DNA from: Candidatus Opimibacter skivensis
GTDB taxonomy: Bacteria; Bacteroidota; Bacteroidia; Chitinophagales; Saprospiraceae
DNA length: 64,000 bases
NCBI GenBank assembly: GCA_016721905.1
Contig: JADKHH010000025.1
Span: 1 to 64,000 of the forward strand
Direction: 5' to 3'
Part shown: in pieces, positions 9,866-21,900 of the stretch
Numbering within the stretch: position 1 is the stretch's first letter
Layout of the letters: every line of letters begins with the position of its first letter
Position numbers and translations under genes: made by a program
Notes under the pieces: model-generated
Database searches by the model: none
What the model was told of the DNA's origin: nothing
Seen by the model: the letters and a program-made list of their open reading frames with translations, nothing else

Positions 9866-12800
9866 TTGGCTACAGATGCATGCGGTAATACAGCATCCTG
9901 TTCACAAGTCATCACCGTTAATGATCAAATTCCTCCTGTGGCCTTATGCCAGAACCTGGATCTTGATTTCGGATCAGGTACTGAGGTGACCATCACCCCA
10001 GAACAAATTAATAATGGAAGTTTCGACAACTGTGGCGGCCTTCTCACCTTTAGCTTATCTCAGACCACCTTTAATTGTGAAGACTTTGTAGGAACTGGCT
10101 CAGTGCCAGTAACGCTTACGGTGACTGATGAATGCGGTAACTCATCCACTTGCGGTGCATTGGTGTTGGGTTCAGGTGGACTACTTGAAATAAATTGCCC
10201 ACAGGATATCACGATCAACCTCAATGCAGGTGAGTGTTCAGCTTTTGTCAATTACGTAGTGACAGCTGATGCTATTTGCGGTGGCACACCAGTACTTGAA
10301 CAAACGGATAACTCCGGATTCACTTCAGGTGATGCGTTCCCGATTGGTACGACTATTCAAACATGGATTGCAACCAATAACTCGGATACGGCTGAGTGCT
10401 CATTTAATATTACAATCATTGAGTACGATGGCCCTGTGGTTCTTGGATGTAATGATACCATCAACGTAAGTGCAGATGCCAATTGTGAAGTACACATTTT
10501 CGCGGATATGATCCTCGAAGGTGATCAGTATGGTTGCTATGATGATTTTATCATTACCATTGAAGATGTAGGTACAGACACAGGATGGATTATTTTCCCT
10601 GTCTTTGACCTGATCGGTGGATGCTATAATGTAACGATTACAGATCCGGATAGCGGCAACTCATGCTGGGGCGTGGTTTGTATTGAAGATAAACTTGCAC
10701 CTCAGATTATATGCGCGTGTCCTCCGGGACAAGATGGAGCTGACACATGTCAGATATCCTGTCTGGAGGTAGATATACTGCTCAATGGTGGTATTCCACC
10801 AAATCTTTATCCAACCATCATCGACAATTGTGGTTATAACCTTGAGGTAGCCAATATAGAACTCAATGACGAAGGTTGTGGTGAGGGAACCATTGTTGTT
10901 ACCTGGTTAGTAACTGATTACAGTGGCCATTCAGCGTCCTGCGATCAGCAGTTTGATATTTTACCACTCTCTGCCGATAGCCTTGTGTTCCCACCAAACT
11001 ATGTCGGTGATTGCGGCTCAAGCAGCGATCCGAATGTGACGGGATGGCCACAGATTGGTGGTTATGATCTCACCGATGAAGCAGGATTATGTAATTTATT
11101 CCTTGGATACTGGGACAAGCCGCTCGAAGATTGCGGAGGTGGACAGAAGATATTGCGCACGTGGACAGTACTTGATTGGTGTACACTTGAATTGATTGAA
11201 GGAACTCAGATCATTAAACTCAGCGACACACAAGGACCAGTGTTGACATGTCCTGCTGACCTGACGGTTGGTACTGACTTCTGGTATTGTTATGCCAATG
11301 TCAGTGTCCCTAAACCACTAGCATACGATGTATGCAGTGATGTGGTGAGCTACAGCCTTTCTTCCAGTGCAGGAACGATTGTACAGTTCGGTAACAACTA
11401 TGTCATCAATGGCCTTGAATTGGGAATCCATTTTGTGACCTGGACCGTTTCAGATTTGTGTGGCAATAGCTCAACATGCTCGTTTACCATAACTGTAGAA
11501 GATGATGTTGTACCTGTGGCCAATTGTGATCACCATACGATCGTGAGTCTGACAAATGATGGACCAAGTGGTATCACCCTTGTACCTGCCGAAGTATTTG
11601 ATGATGGAAGTTATGACAATTGCGGTCCGGTAACCTTCAGGGCGAGACGGATGGATAGTTGTATAGATTTTGACTGGACTACCAATGGTTCATGTATTGA
11701 TGATACACCAAATGGTTTTGTCAATTCCAGTGACCTCGGTACTTCGCTTAAGCCTTGTGTACCATTCGCATGTTGTGATGTACCACGGACCGGTTCAAGA
11801 GTAGGAGATAAAACGGTGATGGTCGAATTAGAGATTACGGATCAGGCCGGAAATAGAAATTATTGTATGGTGGAAGTGGATGTTCAGGATAAGATCTCCC
11901 CACTGGTGATCTGTCCTCCGGATATCTATGTAAGCTGTGATTTCTGGTTCCCTGCTGAAGAAGGTACTTACCGTGATGCCGAAGGAAACTATAATGGCAA
12001 TCTGGATGAGGATCCACTCAGCAGCATATTTGGTAACATGTATGATGCATTGGCCAACAATGATGATGAGTCCGTGCGCCAGCCGATTATCATCAATGAT
12101 CCAGGAAATAGTGAATATCCACAACCTTATAACTGGGGTTATGACGGATGGGCGGATGACAATTGCTTATCTGATCTTGAAGTGAGAGTCCGTGTATACG
12201 ATGATTGTTCAGGTGAAGATCTGCCAGGCAATGCACCTCCGGGAGCAGTCAAGCTGATAGAGCGCAGGTTTACTGCACGTGATAACCAGCAAGGCTTTAA
12301 TCCTTCAGTTTGTACACAACGGATATGGGTGGTTGATTTTGATCCATTCTATATCACTGACAACACCTGCTTCAATTCTAATCCAAACGATGGGGTTATC
12401 TGGCCATGTGATATTCTCATAACGAATTGTCCGGATGATTTCACAAACACTGGTGAGCCACAGATTTTCGCTGATGCCTGCAGCCTGATCGGAGTGACCT
12501 TTGAGGATACCAGGTTTGAGTTTGCAGATAACGCATGTTATAAGATATTGAGGGAGTGGAAAGTGATTGACTGGTGTCAGTATGATAATTTCACAGGCTA
12601 TGGCCTCTGGAGTTATACCCAGGTGATCAAGGTCCATGATGAAGATGCAGCTGAATTCCTTTCTTGTCCTCAGGCTCCGGTAGTACTTTGTGTTGAAGAT
12701 CCAGGTATCCGGTTACCGGCTACCAACCAGGCTTTCCTTGGTGAAAATGATCCGAATGCAAGTAGCTGCAGTGTACATGTGACATTGACACAACGTATCC

Positions 12801-14653
12801 GCGAGACCTGTAACCAGGAAGTCGCATTTGATGTGAAGGTGTATCCTTTTAATGGAACAGAATTTATCCAGGTCAAACCAAGGACAGTGGTAACACTGGA
12901 CGAGAATCATGAAGGTGATCTGGTGTTCAATACTGAAGAAAGTGGAATACAGGAAATCCGCAGGAATGGCTTGCCTTACAATAGCCCATACTGTGGAGAT
13001 TATCACAGGATACTCTGGAGTGTGGAAGATGGCTGTGGTAACTGGTCACATTGCGAGTACCTGTTCAGGCTTGAAGATTGCAAGCAGCCAAGTCCGGTTT
13101 GTATCAACGGTTTGAGTACTGTCGTGATGCCGGTCGGTTGTGAATTGACGCTTTGGGCTAAGGATTTCAATGCCTCTAGTTTTGATGATTGTACACCATC
13201 TGAAAATCTGCTTTACAGCTTTAGTGGTGATAGTTATGAGCCTAGCAAGACATTCAATTCTACCAATATCCCTGCTTTTGGTGTGGAGATAGCGATTCTG
13301 ATTTGGGCTGCTGATGGTGGCACGGATGATAATTGCAATGGACAGATCAGTTGGGATGAGCGGAATAAAGACTTCTGTACCACCACGATCGTCTTTACAG
13401 ACAATAGCGGTAATTGTGATAATTCAGGTAGTGTGGTATACCAGGGAGAAATCCTGACGTATCACCAGGATCCTGTGGAGGCAGTAAATGTTTCATTGAT
13501 CAATAACAATGAAACCATCTCCTCTATGAATACAGTGGACAATGGAAAGTATGTGCTTGTCATTCCTGATGAACCTGGCCAGCGCTATACCATCCAGCCA
13601 AAACGACTTGATCAGGCACGTAATGGTGTGAGCACGCTTGACCTGGTGCGTATTCAAAAGCATTTATTGGGTAAAGAGTTGTTTGATTCTCCTTACCAGT
13701 ATATCGCTGCTGATGCTAACAACAATGAGCAGGTCAGCGCCATCGACTTGATTGAAATCAGGAAATTAATTTTGGGTATCTACACCGAATTCCCAGACAA
13801 TGAAAGCTGGAGGTTTGTAGACAAGAATTACCAGATGGCTAATCCGCAGCATCCATGGCCTTTTGATGACGTGATCAATCTTCAATATGAGGGTATATCT
13901 GTTTCAGGATTAGATTTTATCGGAGTCAAAGTAGGTGATGTCAACAATTCAGCACAGGCTAATGCCCTCCAGATATTACCCCGGGATGGCAGACGGGTGA
14001 TGAAAGTTGCACTCGATGCTCCGGAAACTGTAGAGATCGGTCAAGTGGTCAATGTTAAACTGACATTCCCTGAGCACCTCGCAGGCTTCCAATGGACATT
14101 GGAGACCAACGGACTGGAGTTTGCAGATATCAATAGCGAGGACACAGATATCAATGAACAAAATGTTGGTATACTCGATGGCGGTGTTATTACGATGAGC
14201 TGGAATGAATCAGACCTTACCAGATTTGCTGGTCAGGAGCCCATGTCCTTAAACCTCCAGTTTGTTGTCACACAATCTGGAAAGTTTGCTGACATGATTC
14301 ATCTGACGAATAAAGTAGCAACCACTGAGGCTTATACATTTGCAGATGAAATACTCGATGTACGCCTCGAAGCAGGCAATGCAAACGAGGTTGAATTTGC
14401 CTTGTACCAGAATGAACCTAATCCATGGAATAGTTCAACCATGATTGGTTTTGATCTTCCGGAAGACGGGGAGGTTAAACTGACCTTAGTGGATATGACC
14501 GGAAAAACCATCAAGGTGACAGAAGGGTACTACAAAGCAGGTCGTCAGTCTATAGAATTGCTTAAGAAGGACGTTTCTGGAAATGGAATACTTTACTACA
14601 GGCTGGATAGTGGTAATTACAGTGCCACGAAGAAAATGCTCCGGCTAGAATAA
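9866..14653 (+). CDS. Intact C-terminal part of giant HYR surface protein with dockerin-like segment and T9SS type A sorting domain
   Basis: This is the open 1,595-codon 3' part of the gene that begins near 5252. The first ATG is internal, so the true N-terminus is upstream. Order of parts: end of a HYR unit (ATDACGNTASCSQVITVND), a related domain (about 9935-10160), another HYR-like unit (CPQDITINLNAGECSAF near 10196), a long Cys-rich region with CDFWF near 11935, a dockerin-like pair of loops (NGVSTLDLVRIQKHLLG near 13624; ADANNNEQVSAIDLIEIRK near 13711), a cohesin-like beta region (about 14030-14390), and a type A sorting domain (YQNEPNPWNSST, ending in KKMLRLE). From about 10196 to the stop it is homologous to the end of the giant protein ending at 34869. 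The protein should be exported by T9SS and kept at the surface. A perfect 62-bp palindrome follows 29 bp after the stop. Confidence 0.85.
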   Translation: MATDACGNTASCSQVITVNDQIPPVALCQNLDLDFGSGTEVTITPEQINNGSFDNCGGLLTFSLSQTTFNCEDFVGTGSVPVTLTVTDECGNSSTCGALVLGSGGLLEINCPQDITINLNAGECSAFVNYVVTADAICGGTPVLEQTDNSGFTSGDAFPIGTTIQTWIATNNSDTAECSFNITIIEYDGPVVLGCNDTINVSADANCEVHIFADMILEGDQYGCYDDFIITIEDVGTDTGWIIFPVFDLIGGCYNVTITDPDSGNSCWGVVCIEDKLAPQIICACPPGQDGADTCQISCLEVDILLNGGIPPNLYPTIIDNCGYNLEVANIELNDEGCGEGTIVVTWLVTDYSGHSASCDQQFDILPLSADSLVFPPNYVGDCGSSSDPNVTGWPQIGGYDLTDEAGLCNLFLGYWDKPLEDCGGGQKILRTWTVLDWCTLELIEGTQIIKLSDTQGPVLTCPADLTVGTDFWYCYANVSVPKPLAYDVCSDVVSYSLSSSAGTIVQFGNNYVINGLELGIHFVTWTVSDLCGNSSTCSFTITVEDDVVPVANCDHHTIVSLTNDGPSGITLVPAEVFDDGSYDNCGPVTFRARRMDSCIDFDWTTNGSCIDDTPNGFVNSSDLGTSLKPCVPFACCDVPRTGSRVGDKTVMVELEITDQAGNRNYCMVEVDVQDKISPLVICPPDIYVSCDFWFPAEEGTYRDAEGNYNGNLDEDPLSSIFGNMYDALANNDDESVRQPIIINDPGNSEYPQPYNWGYDGWADDNCLSDLEVRVRVYDDCSGEDLPGNAPPGAVKLIERRFTARDNQQGFNPSVCTQRIWVVDFDPFYITDNTCFNSNPNDGVIWPCDILITNCPDDFTNTGEPQIFADACSLIGVTFEDTRFEFADNACYKILREWKVIDWCQYDNFTGYGLWSYTQVIKVHDEDAAEFLSCPQAPVVLCVEDPGIRLPATNQAFLGENDPNASSCSVHVTLTQRIRETCNQEVAFDVKVYPFNGTEFIQVKPRTVVTLDENHEGDLVFNTEESGIQEIRRNGLPYNSPYCGDYHRILWSVEDGCGNWSHCEYLFRLEDCKQPSPVCINGLSTVVMPVGCELTLWAKDFNASSFDDCTPSENLLYSFSGDSYEPSKTFNSTNIPAFGVEIAILIWAADGGTDDNCNGQISWDERNKDFCTTTIVFTDNSGNCDNSGSVVYQGEILTYHQDPVEAVNVSLINNNETISSMNTVDNGKYVLVIPDEPGQRYTIQPKRLDQARNGVSTLDLVRIQKHLLGKELFDSPYQYIAADANNNEQVSAIDLIEIRKLILGIYTEFPDNESWRFVDKNYQMANPQHPWPFDDVINLQYEGISVSGLDFIGVKVGDVNNSAQANALQILPRDGRRVMKVALDAPETVEIGQVVNVKLTFPEHLAGFQWTLETNGLEFADINSEDTDINEQNVGILDGGVITMSWNESDLTRFAGQEPMSLNLQFVVTQSGKFADMIHLTNKVATTEAYTFADEILDVRLEAGNANEVEFALYQNEPNPWNSSTMIGFDLPEDGEVKLTLVDMTGKTIKVTEGYYKAGRQSIELLKKDVSGNGILYYRLDSGNYSATKKMLRLE

Positions 14654-14682
14654 TAGGAATTAGTAAAACGTAATATTTAAAA

Positions 14683-14744
14683 GGAGCCACGTAAAAATAG
14701 AAGAGACGCGATTAATCGCGTCTCTTCTATTTTTACGTGGCTCC
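14683..14744. terminator. Perfect 62-bp palindrome (31-bp arms), dispersed family copy 1
   Basis: The arms pair without mismatch and without a loop (centre between 14713 and 14714). The core is GAGACGCGATTAATCGCGTC, and the outer arms start with GGAGCCACG and mirror exactly. It lies 29 bp after a stop codon, so a transcription terminator role is likely. Relatives sit at 42720, 46776 and 52150. Confidence 0.75.
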
Positions 14745-15205
14745 TAATTTTTTACTGAACTATAGCCTTTGGTCCATGCTGTACCTTCCTTTGCATGTAA
14801 AAAATGGTGTAGAATTGTATCTACAAGACAAGGGCCACGCCTCATGATTCAATGTGCTTTTCTGCATGGCTTAAGGAATCAGATAAAAATCCATATTTGT
14901 AAATGAGGATTATTGTCATTTCTCCGGCAACACACCTCATCGCATCTATACTCCTGTATTCTTCATAGCACCACTCGTATTTTTTTTTATTTCAAAAGGT
15001 TACATATTTTTTTAATTGCCTTCTAAGGAGGTCTTGGTTTTTCAACCGGCGGTCAAGTCGATCTGCCGTTCCAATGCATTACATATTGTTAAAAATATTT
15101 TTTAAAAATCCTAGGCCAGGCGCACTCTGATCCTAAGCAACCGCCACAGATAAGGGGCTCTTTAAAAGTTTTTGAGGTCGACGCATACATATTAGAAAAT
15201 TCTTA

Positions 15206-15213
15206 TATATTTG
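15206..15213 (+). promoter_or_regulatory. Bacteroidota -7-like box TATATTTG upstream of the giant SdrD_B gene
   Basis: Matches TAnnTTTG, the Bacteroidota -7 consensus. No TTTG stands at the usual 18-20 bp upstream distance, so the match is weak. If used, the leader would be about 400 nt. Confidence 0.35.
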
Positions 15214-15617
15214 CACACATTAAAATAATTTATCAATCGTAACATTGATAAACATTAATATATGACTATGTTTTCGAAGATCCCCTTTTCGAATATTTCC
15301 AAGGATACCGGAAAAAGGCTGGCTAATTGCCGTCCTGATACCACGTATCCAGACACCCCCCTTATATCTTTTTACCTGGTCTCTTCCTGCAGACATCCAT
15401 CTCCGGAGGACCTGGTTGCTACATATAAAAGCAGGATTTATCTGATGAGCAACACACCACATGTATCCCCGCTCATTCAAAATTTTATGCTGCCTTCGCA
15501 GCCAACCATTCAATCAATTCAATAAACGGAAATAAAAGCTTACTCATCTATTTGATCACTATGCAGTCCTGGTTGTGCCCTTAATCAACAACCATCAAAC
15601 GAAAAATCTTACCTACT

Positions 15618-15923
15618 ATGAAGCGTCACCAACTACCCGTTACCAAAGCATTCAGATTAGCATCCTTCGGGATCATGCTAGCCATCCAATTCCTCATGGC
15701 GTCATATGTCATTGCACAGCCGACTTTTACAAAAACGGCCAATGTCATTACTGTCGAATCAGGGGAATGTGTTACCTACACACTTACCTTCGAATGCAGC
15801 TTGCTGGAAGGGTTTTGTATGGGTGTAACACTTGAAGATGTAATTCCCCCCGGTTTTACATTTGACCAATCTACACCCACTACCAGATATGATATCAGGG
15901 ACGGGGACAGGACTTGCAGGTGA
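15618..15923 (+). CDS. N-terminus of the giant SdrD_B/DUF11 protein: signal peptide and start of first DUF11-like domain, cut by a frameshift
   Basis: The ORF starts with a clear signal peptide (basic MKRHQLPVTK, a hydrophobic segment of about 20 residues, then VIAQ at the likely cleavage site) and continues into a DUF11-like domain (TYTLTFECS, then LEDVIPPGFTF). Between about 15865 and 15895 the homology moves to the +1 frame, where ISGTGTGLAGETITWDLGDV completes the same domain. The reading frame ends out of register at 15923. One extra base (or two lost) explains this, so the fragment and the 19-kb ORF are one gene. It is either a consensus error or a real inactivating or switching mutation. 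Confidence 0.75.
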   Translation: MKRHQLPVTKAFRLASFGIMLAIQFLMASYVIAQPTFTKTANVITVESGECVTYTLTFECSLLEGFCMGVTLEDVIPPGFTFDQSTPTTRYDIRDGDRTCR

Positions 15924-18900
15924 AACTATAACCTGGGATCTCGGAGATGTGCCGGCAGGTACTTCCATTGAGATAGCAGTAGCCTTGTGCGCGGATCCGG
16001 GAATTTTTGGCTCCATGACGACAGTCACTAACACAGCTATCGCTACTTACGATGGAACCCTTATGCTTTCAAGTTCGGATGATGTAACGGTGACTTCAGC
16101 ACCTGCATGGACGATCAATAAGACCAAGACTTCTGGCCCCACCTATCATAATGATCCTGTCAATTATGCCCTCTCTATTTCCGGTCCGGGTACTGGAGGA
16201 ACTCAAAATCTTGACAATGTAACAGTCTCTGATGTACTGCCTCCAGGGGCAATGTTCATTTCTGCAAGTAATGGCGGTACTGAATCTATGGGCGTCATTA
16301 CCTGGAATCTGGGTACTCTTGATGTGACAGCTATTCCTCCTCCGTTAGTACTAACCTATACGGTTAAATATCCTGCTACTGATCCTTTGAATAACACCGG
16401 AATGGGTGCCTTGAACAAAATGAATACAGTGACCCTCACAGGTGATGATCAGGATGGCAATCCCTATACGATTGTGGATGACCTTACCATCCAGCTCTTA
16501 CCTCCAAATTTCCAGGTTTCAGGTAGTAAGATTGCAGGTGATCGCGGAATCTTAGTACTTGATTCTGTCAATATGTTTACCATAGGGTATGGTAATAGTA
16601 GTACAGTACCGCTGGCCAATTTGATGGTCAATGATACCATCTCCTCACAATTTAATGTTGTCGGACTCAGCGTTGGTGGTTGTGATTTATTTACTGATTC
16701 TACAGACATTGATCTGGTGATCACGATTTGTTCTCGTGGAGGCAATACAATTTTACGGACAGTGACGATTCCGGATCTCAATGATGGTATCGTCAATTCT
16801 ATTAATTTATTTGCAGCACCTGTTTCTCTCGATTCTACAACCGAATGGATTTGTAATATTAAGTTGACGCATGGCCCTGGCGCTGTCCCAAGAAATTATT
16901 TGGGTTGCGATATGGTGATTACGGTCACTGATGCATACTATGCAGATATGGCCAGCTCCACCGGATATTCTGACAATGCCGGTTCAGAAGTAGACATATG
17001 TGTTTCTTATGACAATACAGTATACATCACAGGTGATCAACGTCCCATAGATCTGCCGATGGGGCAAATGCCTCAAACTATATCTATCGACAGAACCGAT
17101 AATATGGTCTACACACCTCGTGATGCAAGATTGGATCCTAAAAAGACTATTGCTGTTGCTACCCCAATGTTGCCGCCAGGTGCACCTACACAGGGTAATC
17201 CCTATTTCCAGGGATCTATTTTAAAGTATTGTGTAACGCTGGACAATAATGCCTCTGCATTTCAACCCTTGTATGATCCCTTGGGTATAGACATATTACC
17301 GGCCGGTATTGATTTTCTGCCGGATTCGGGTATGATGGCAGGATATATTATTCAAACAGATAACTCAAATAACGGCAGGTACCTCAGCAATCCTTCCCTC
17401 ATAAATTTTACAACTGAATATAATACACCTTCTGCAGGGCAGACCAGGTTAACCTGGAGACTCAGCGATTCTTTGGATGTTGGAGAATCACTGGTATTAT
17501 GTTTTTATGGGCGGATTCAGGATAATTTCCCGGCTGATCAGACCCTGACCAATCGCTTTTGCCTCAATGGTAATAATGCCGGATTATTTTGTGATGAAAA
17601 TGATCTTGGCAAACCTAATAATTTTAGCAATCCGGGTATCTGGAATCCAAATAACTTTCTTCCACTGGCGGATTCCCTCGAACAGCCAGATATGTGTTGC
17701 AAAGAAGTAATTATCACAGTAGATGATTCTACAGCTGTCCCTGCACTGAGAAAACTGGTGTTGACAGGCGGCCCGTATGAACCATATGATACAGTTTGTT
17801 ACCGACTGACCATTGGTAATGATGTTCATGCGAATAGTACATTACCTGATCCTATACTTCTTGATGCACTATCGGACAAAGTAACCTTTCTCAATGGATA
17901 TAGTATTGTCAACAATACCACAGGCCTGACGTTGGATAATATGGGAACCAACCCTTCCTTTTTCATTGATACTGACCTCATGGGCAGGAAAATACTCCGG
18001 TGGAATTTTGATGGGGAGTTCCCTATCCAGAGCCAGGTGCAGATAGATTATTGTGTTCGTGTAAATGTGGGAGCCAGTGGAAGTGTTAACAATACAACAT
18101 ATGCGGCAGTGCCTGGAAGGGAAGTAGATTGTCAGACCACAGAATATATCGATGTCAATGATATTATGGGCAATGGACCTTCAATCGTTGATACGCTTTG
18201 TAGTGGTCAGACCGCAAGTTTCACACTATCCAGTGCTGCTAAATTCAGCGCGATCAAGTGGGTCAAAGGGGCATGCGATTCCGTATTTACAAAAGTTCCC
18301 GATATCGGACGTACCGCGCCTGATGATTCACTCGAGTTTTTATTAGAACTCGTCAACGTTGGAAATATTCCTTTCCAGAATTTGCGCATTATAGACATTC
18401 TTCCTTTTGTAGGGGATATGGGTGTTCGTCTGAATACACTTCCACGGAATACACATTGGGAACCCATATTAATTGATAACGTGATTCAGCTGTCCGGTAA
18501 TCCGGTACTGGATATAGAATATAGTCTTTCAGAAGATCCTTGCCGGATGGCAGATGGTATTGTCGCCGTAGACAATGGCACTTGTACATCGCCGTCATGG
18601 AATAGTGATCCCAATGCACTGGGGGGCATCCAAAATGTCAATTCATTTAGAATCGATTTTGGTCCGCAGATCATCAACCCGATGGATACTTTCCAGTTTC
18701 TCGTCAAGATGGTTGCACCAGTGAGCGCTACCGGTATCGCGTACAACTCATTTGCATGGGCTGGCGAACGAACCGACAATGGCAACACACTCGCTGCAGA
18801 ACCTAACAAGGTCTGCATTATCATCAAGCAAGATACCATCGGTAATTTTGTGTGGATCGATGAAGATATGGATGGCCGTCAGGATGCCGGAGAGTTACCT

Positions 18901-21900
18901 ATCGAAGGGGTACCTATGGCTTTGTTTAATCCGCGCGGTGAGTTAATGGCGTATACGTATACTGATGTTAACGGACATTACCTCTTCTCCTCCGTCGCTG
19001 ACTCTGCAACACAGACATGGATTCAGGGAGGAATACAAAGGGTAGTATCACCAGATAGCAATTATTATGTTGTTTGCGGATATGATCCAATTGCTATGGC
19101 AGGGATTAATATCGGCCCGGGATTGATTGTGAATGAAACAAATTACGCGCTTACCCTTCATAATATAGGTAGTGATACGCTGGACAATGATGGTTCAGTC
19201 GCCGGATCAGATGGCGCAATGACACCATCCTTTTTGGATGGGCTCATCTACGAAGCGCATTATTCCGGACCACCGACGCAGGATACCACTGTGGATTTTG
19301 GATTCTTTATTCCATTGTTTAGCCTCGGTAACCAGGTATGGTTCGATGACAATAATAATGGCCTGATAGATCCTCTTGAATCTTTTGTTGACAGCGCACT
19401 GGTCATCTTGCATTATTACGATCCAGGCTCCATGACTTGTTATGTCCTCGATAGTCAGTATACAGATAGTAATGGATTATACCTTTTCGATTCCCTGTTT
19501 ATGGGTCAATACCTTGTTGAAGTGGCTGCTTCCAATTTTGGGCCAGGTGGCGCATTGCAAGGATACAACAGCAGTAGCGCAGGAGTTACACTAAATAGTG
19601 GACCTTATGAAACTGCCCCAGATCCGGATACCAATATCGACGGTGATGACAATGGTACCTTCAACGGTAATCTGATGTTCCCTGGATCGGTCTTTAGTGA
19701 TACGATCACCCTTTCTGATATTGAACCTTTAAACGAGACCCCAGACAATGATCTGAGTGGATCTCCTGATGAAAACTCAAATCTTACTATTGATTTAGGT
19801 TTTGTGATAGAAGTAACCATCGGTGGTAATGTCTGGTTTGATGTCGACAATGATGGACTTCAACCAGGTACAGAATCTACCGTTGCAGGAGTAACCGTTA
19901 ATTTATATCTCGATACCAACATGGATGGTATTCCAGATGGACCTCCGGTAGCTACGCAAATGACAGATGCTAATGGTGACTATTATTTCGATGGTCTGTT
20001 AGAAGGAAAATATATAGTTGGTGTAGTACCACCAGCTAACCTCAATGGTAGCAGCACACCTACAGGCGGTGAAGCTGATGACCAGGTGGACAATAACGAC
20101 AATGGTGTACAAGCGACACCAGGAGATGAAATCTTGTCAGGCACCATCATGCTGATGGCCAATGCCGAGCCAAATGATCCGAATGAACAAGGAAGCGGTG
20201 GCGGATTTGACCTGCTCGATGACAATAATGGCGATATGACGATTGACTTCGGATTGGTGCCAAGTATGGCTATCGGTAGTACAGTCTTCGGAGACTATAA
20301 TAACAATGCCATCCAGGATCCTTCCGAGCCAGGCATTGAAGGAGTCACCGTACTCGTCTTCAATGATATCGCCGGTGATGGATATACACCTGGTATTGAT
20401 ACCATAGTTGCTACAACAACAACTGATGTAAATGGTGACTATTATGTTGGCAATTTGTTCCCTGGAACTTATGTAGTTGGTATCCTTCCTACAAGCGGCT
20501 TACCACTTTCAAGTAATGAGACGCTGGATGAGAATGATCCGAATACGGATGCGGATGGCTTTGACAATGGTATGCAGGTTGCCAGTGGTGATTCTATCTT
20601 CAGTGGTAGTATAACCTTGTTACCATTAACTGAACCTGACAACACCATTGAAACAGAACAAGGGAATGATCAGGATGATGCGGATGAAACGAACGGTAAC
20701 ATGACTGTTGACTTCGGTTTATATCCGGGCGTAAGTATCGGAAGTACCGTATTCTCAGATCTTGACAATGACGCATTCCATGAGCCAGGATTAGGTGAGA
20801 ACGGAATTCCTGGTGTGCTCGTGATCTTATATGACGAAAACTTGAATCCGCTGGATTCTACCATTACCAATAGCGATGGTGATTATTACTTCGGTGGATT
20901 ACCAGAAGGTGATTATATCGTTGGTATTCCTGCACAGGCATTCCTTGCGGATGAAGGATTGGAACATTTCCCTGTTTCAAGTACAGATATCGCCAGCACA
21001 TCACTGGATGACAATCTCGACGAAAACGATAACGGAGCTCAGGCTTCGGGTCCGGGTACCGCGGTGTATTCACCAATCATTACCCTGGCCGTAAATTCAG
21101 AACCTACCGCAGCACAAGAAAGTGGAAGCGGCGGCACACAAGATGATGCCAACGATTCTGATGGCAACATGACTGTTGATTTTGGTTTTGTTCCATTATT
21201 CAGCTTAGGTAACCAGGTGTGGTTTGATGATAACAATAATGGTATCATCGACCCTGCAGAAACCTTTGCAGACAGCGTTTTAGTGATACTGCATGCATTC
21301 GATGGCACTAATTACACAGTCATTGAATCGATGTATACCGACATAAACGGATTATACTTGTTTGATACCTTATTTACAGGAGAATACCTTGTAGAAATCG
21401 CGGCTTCTAATTTTGGACCGGGCGGAGCACTGCAAGGATATGCCAGCAGTAGTAATGGTGTCACGCTCAACAGTGGACCTTATGAAACCGCACCAGATCC
21501 GGATGGCAATAATGATGACGATGACAGTGGTACCCGTAATGGAAATCCAAATTTCCCAGGTTCCGTTGTCAGCAGCCTGGTGACCTTGTCTGTCAATGAA
21601 CCTCTCAATGAAGATCCGGACAATGACAACAGTACAGCAGCCGACGAACACTCTAACCTCACTGTTGACTTTGGATTTGTCATCGAGGTCACTGTAGGTG
21701 GGAATGTCTGGTTTGATGTTGACAATGATGGTCAGCAGCCTGGTACAGAAAGCACAGTAGCCGGCGTCCAGGTCAACTTATATCTTGATACCAATGTCGA
21801 TGGCATTCCAGACGGACCTGCTATCGCTACACAACTCACAGATGGAAACGGCGACTATTATTTTGATGGTTTGACCGAAGGAAAATATATTATCGGTATT

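Larger units (their letters stand above)
7030..9930 (+). repeat. Array of about 12 HYR-domain repeats, period about 243 bp
   Basis: The strand motif V(T/S)(I/V).C recurs near 7057, 7297, 7540, 7790, 8020, 8257, 8499, 8742, 8988, 9229, 9470 and 9716, which gives a spacing of about 240-245 bp (about 81 residues). Each unit has a TD(N)CD turn, an ITRTW strand and an ATD.CGN turn. Nucleotide similarity between units is high enough to make assembly or recombination errors plausible. Confidence 0.8.
14654..15617 (+). other. 964-bp gap between the two giant genes: terminator palindrome, promoter-like box, long leader
   Basis: The gap holds the palindrome at 14683-14744, AT-rich DNA, and a TAnnTTTG box at 15206-15213 about 400 bp before the next signal-peptide start at 15618. 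An 87-codon ORF at 15262-15525 lies in the presumed leader. Its product has no signal, repeat or recognisable motif, so I do not call it a gene. I see no RNA gene here. Confidence 0.5.

Noticed and set aside
7030..9930. HYR repeats as a CRISPR-like array
   Set aside because: The period of about 243 bp is coding, with protein-level motifs and no spacer structure.
15262..15525. 87-codon ORF in the leader of the giant gene
   Set aside because: No ribosome-binding site, no recognisable motif, and composition unlike the neighbouring proteins. It lies in a gap that looks non-coding.
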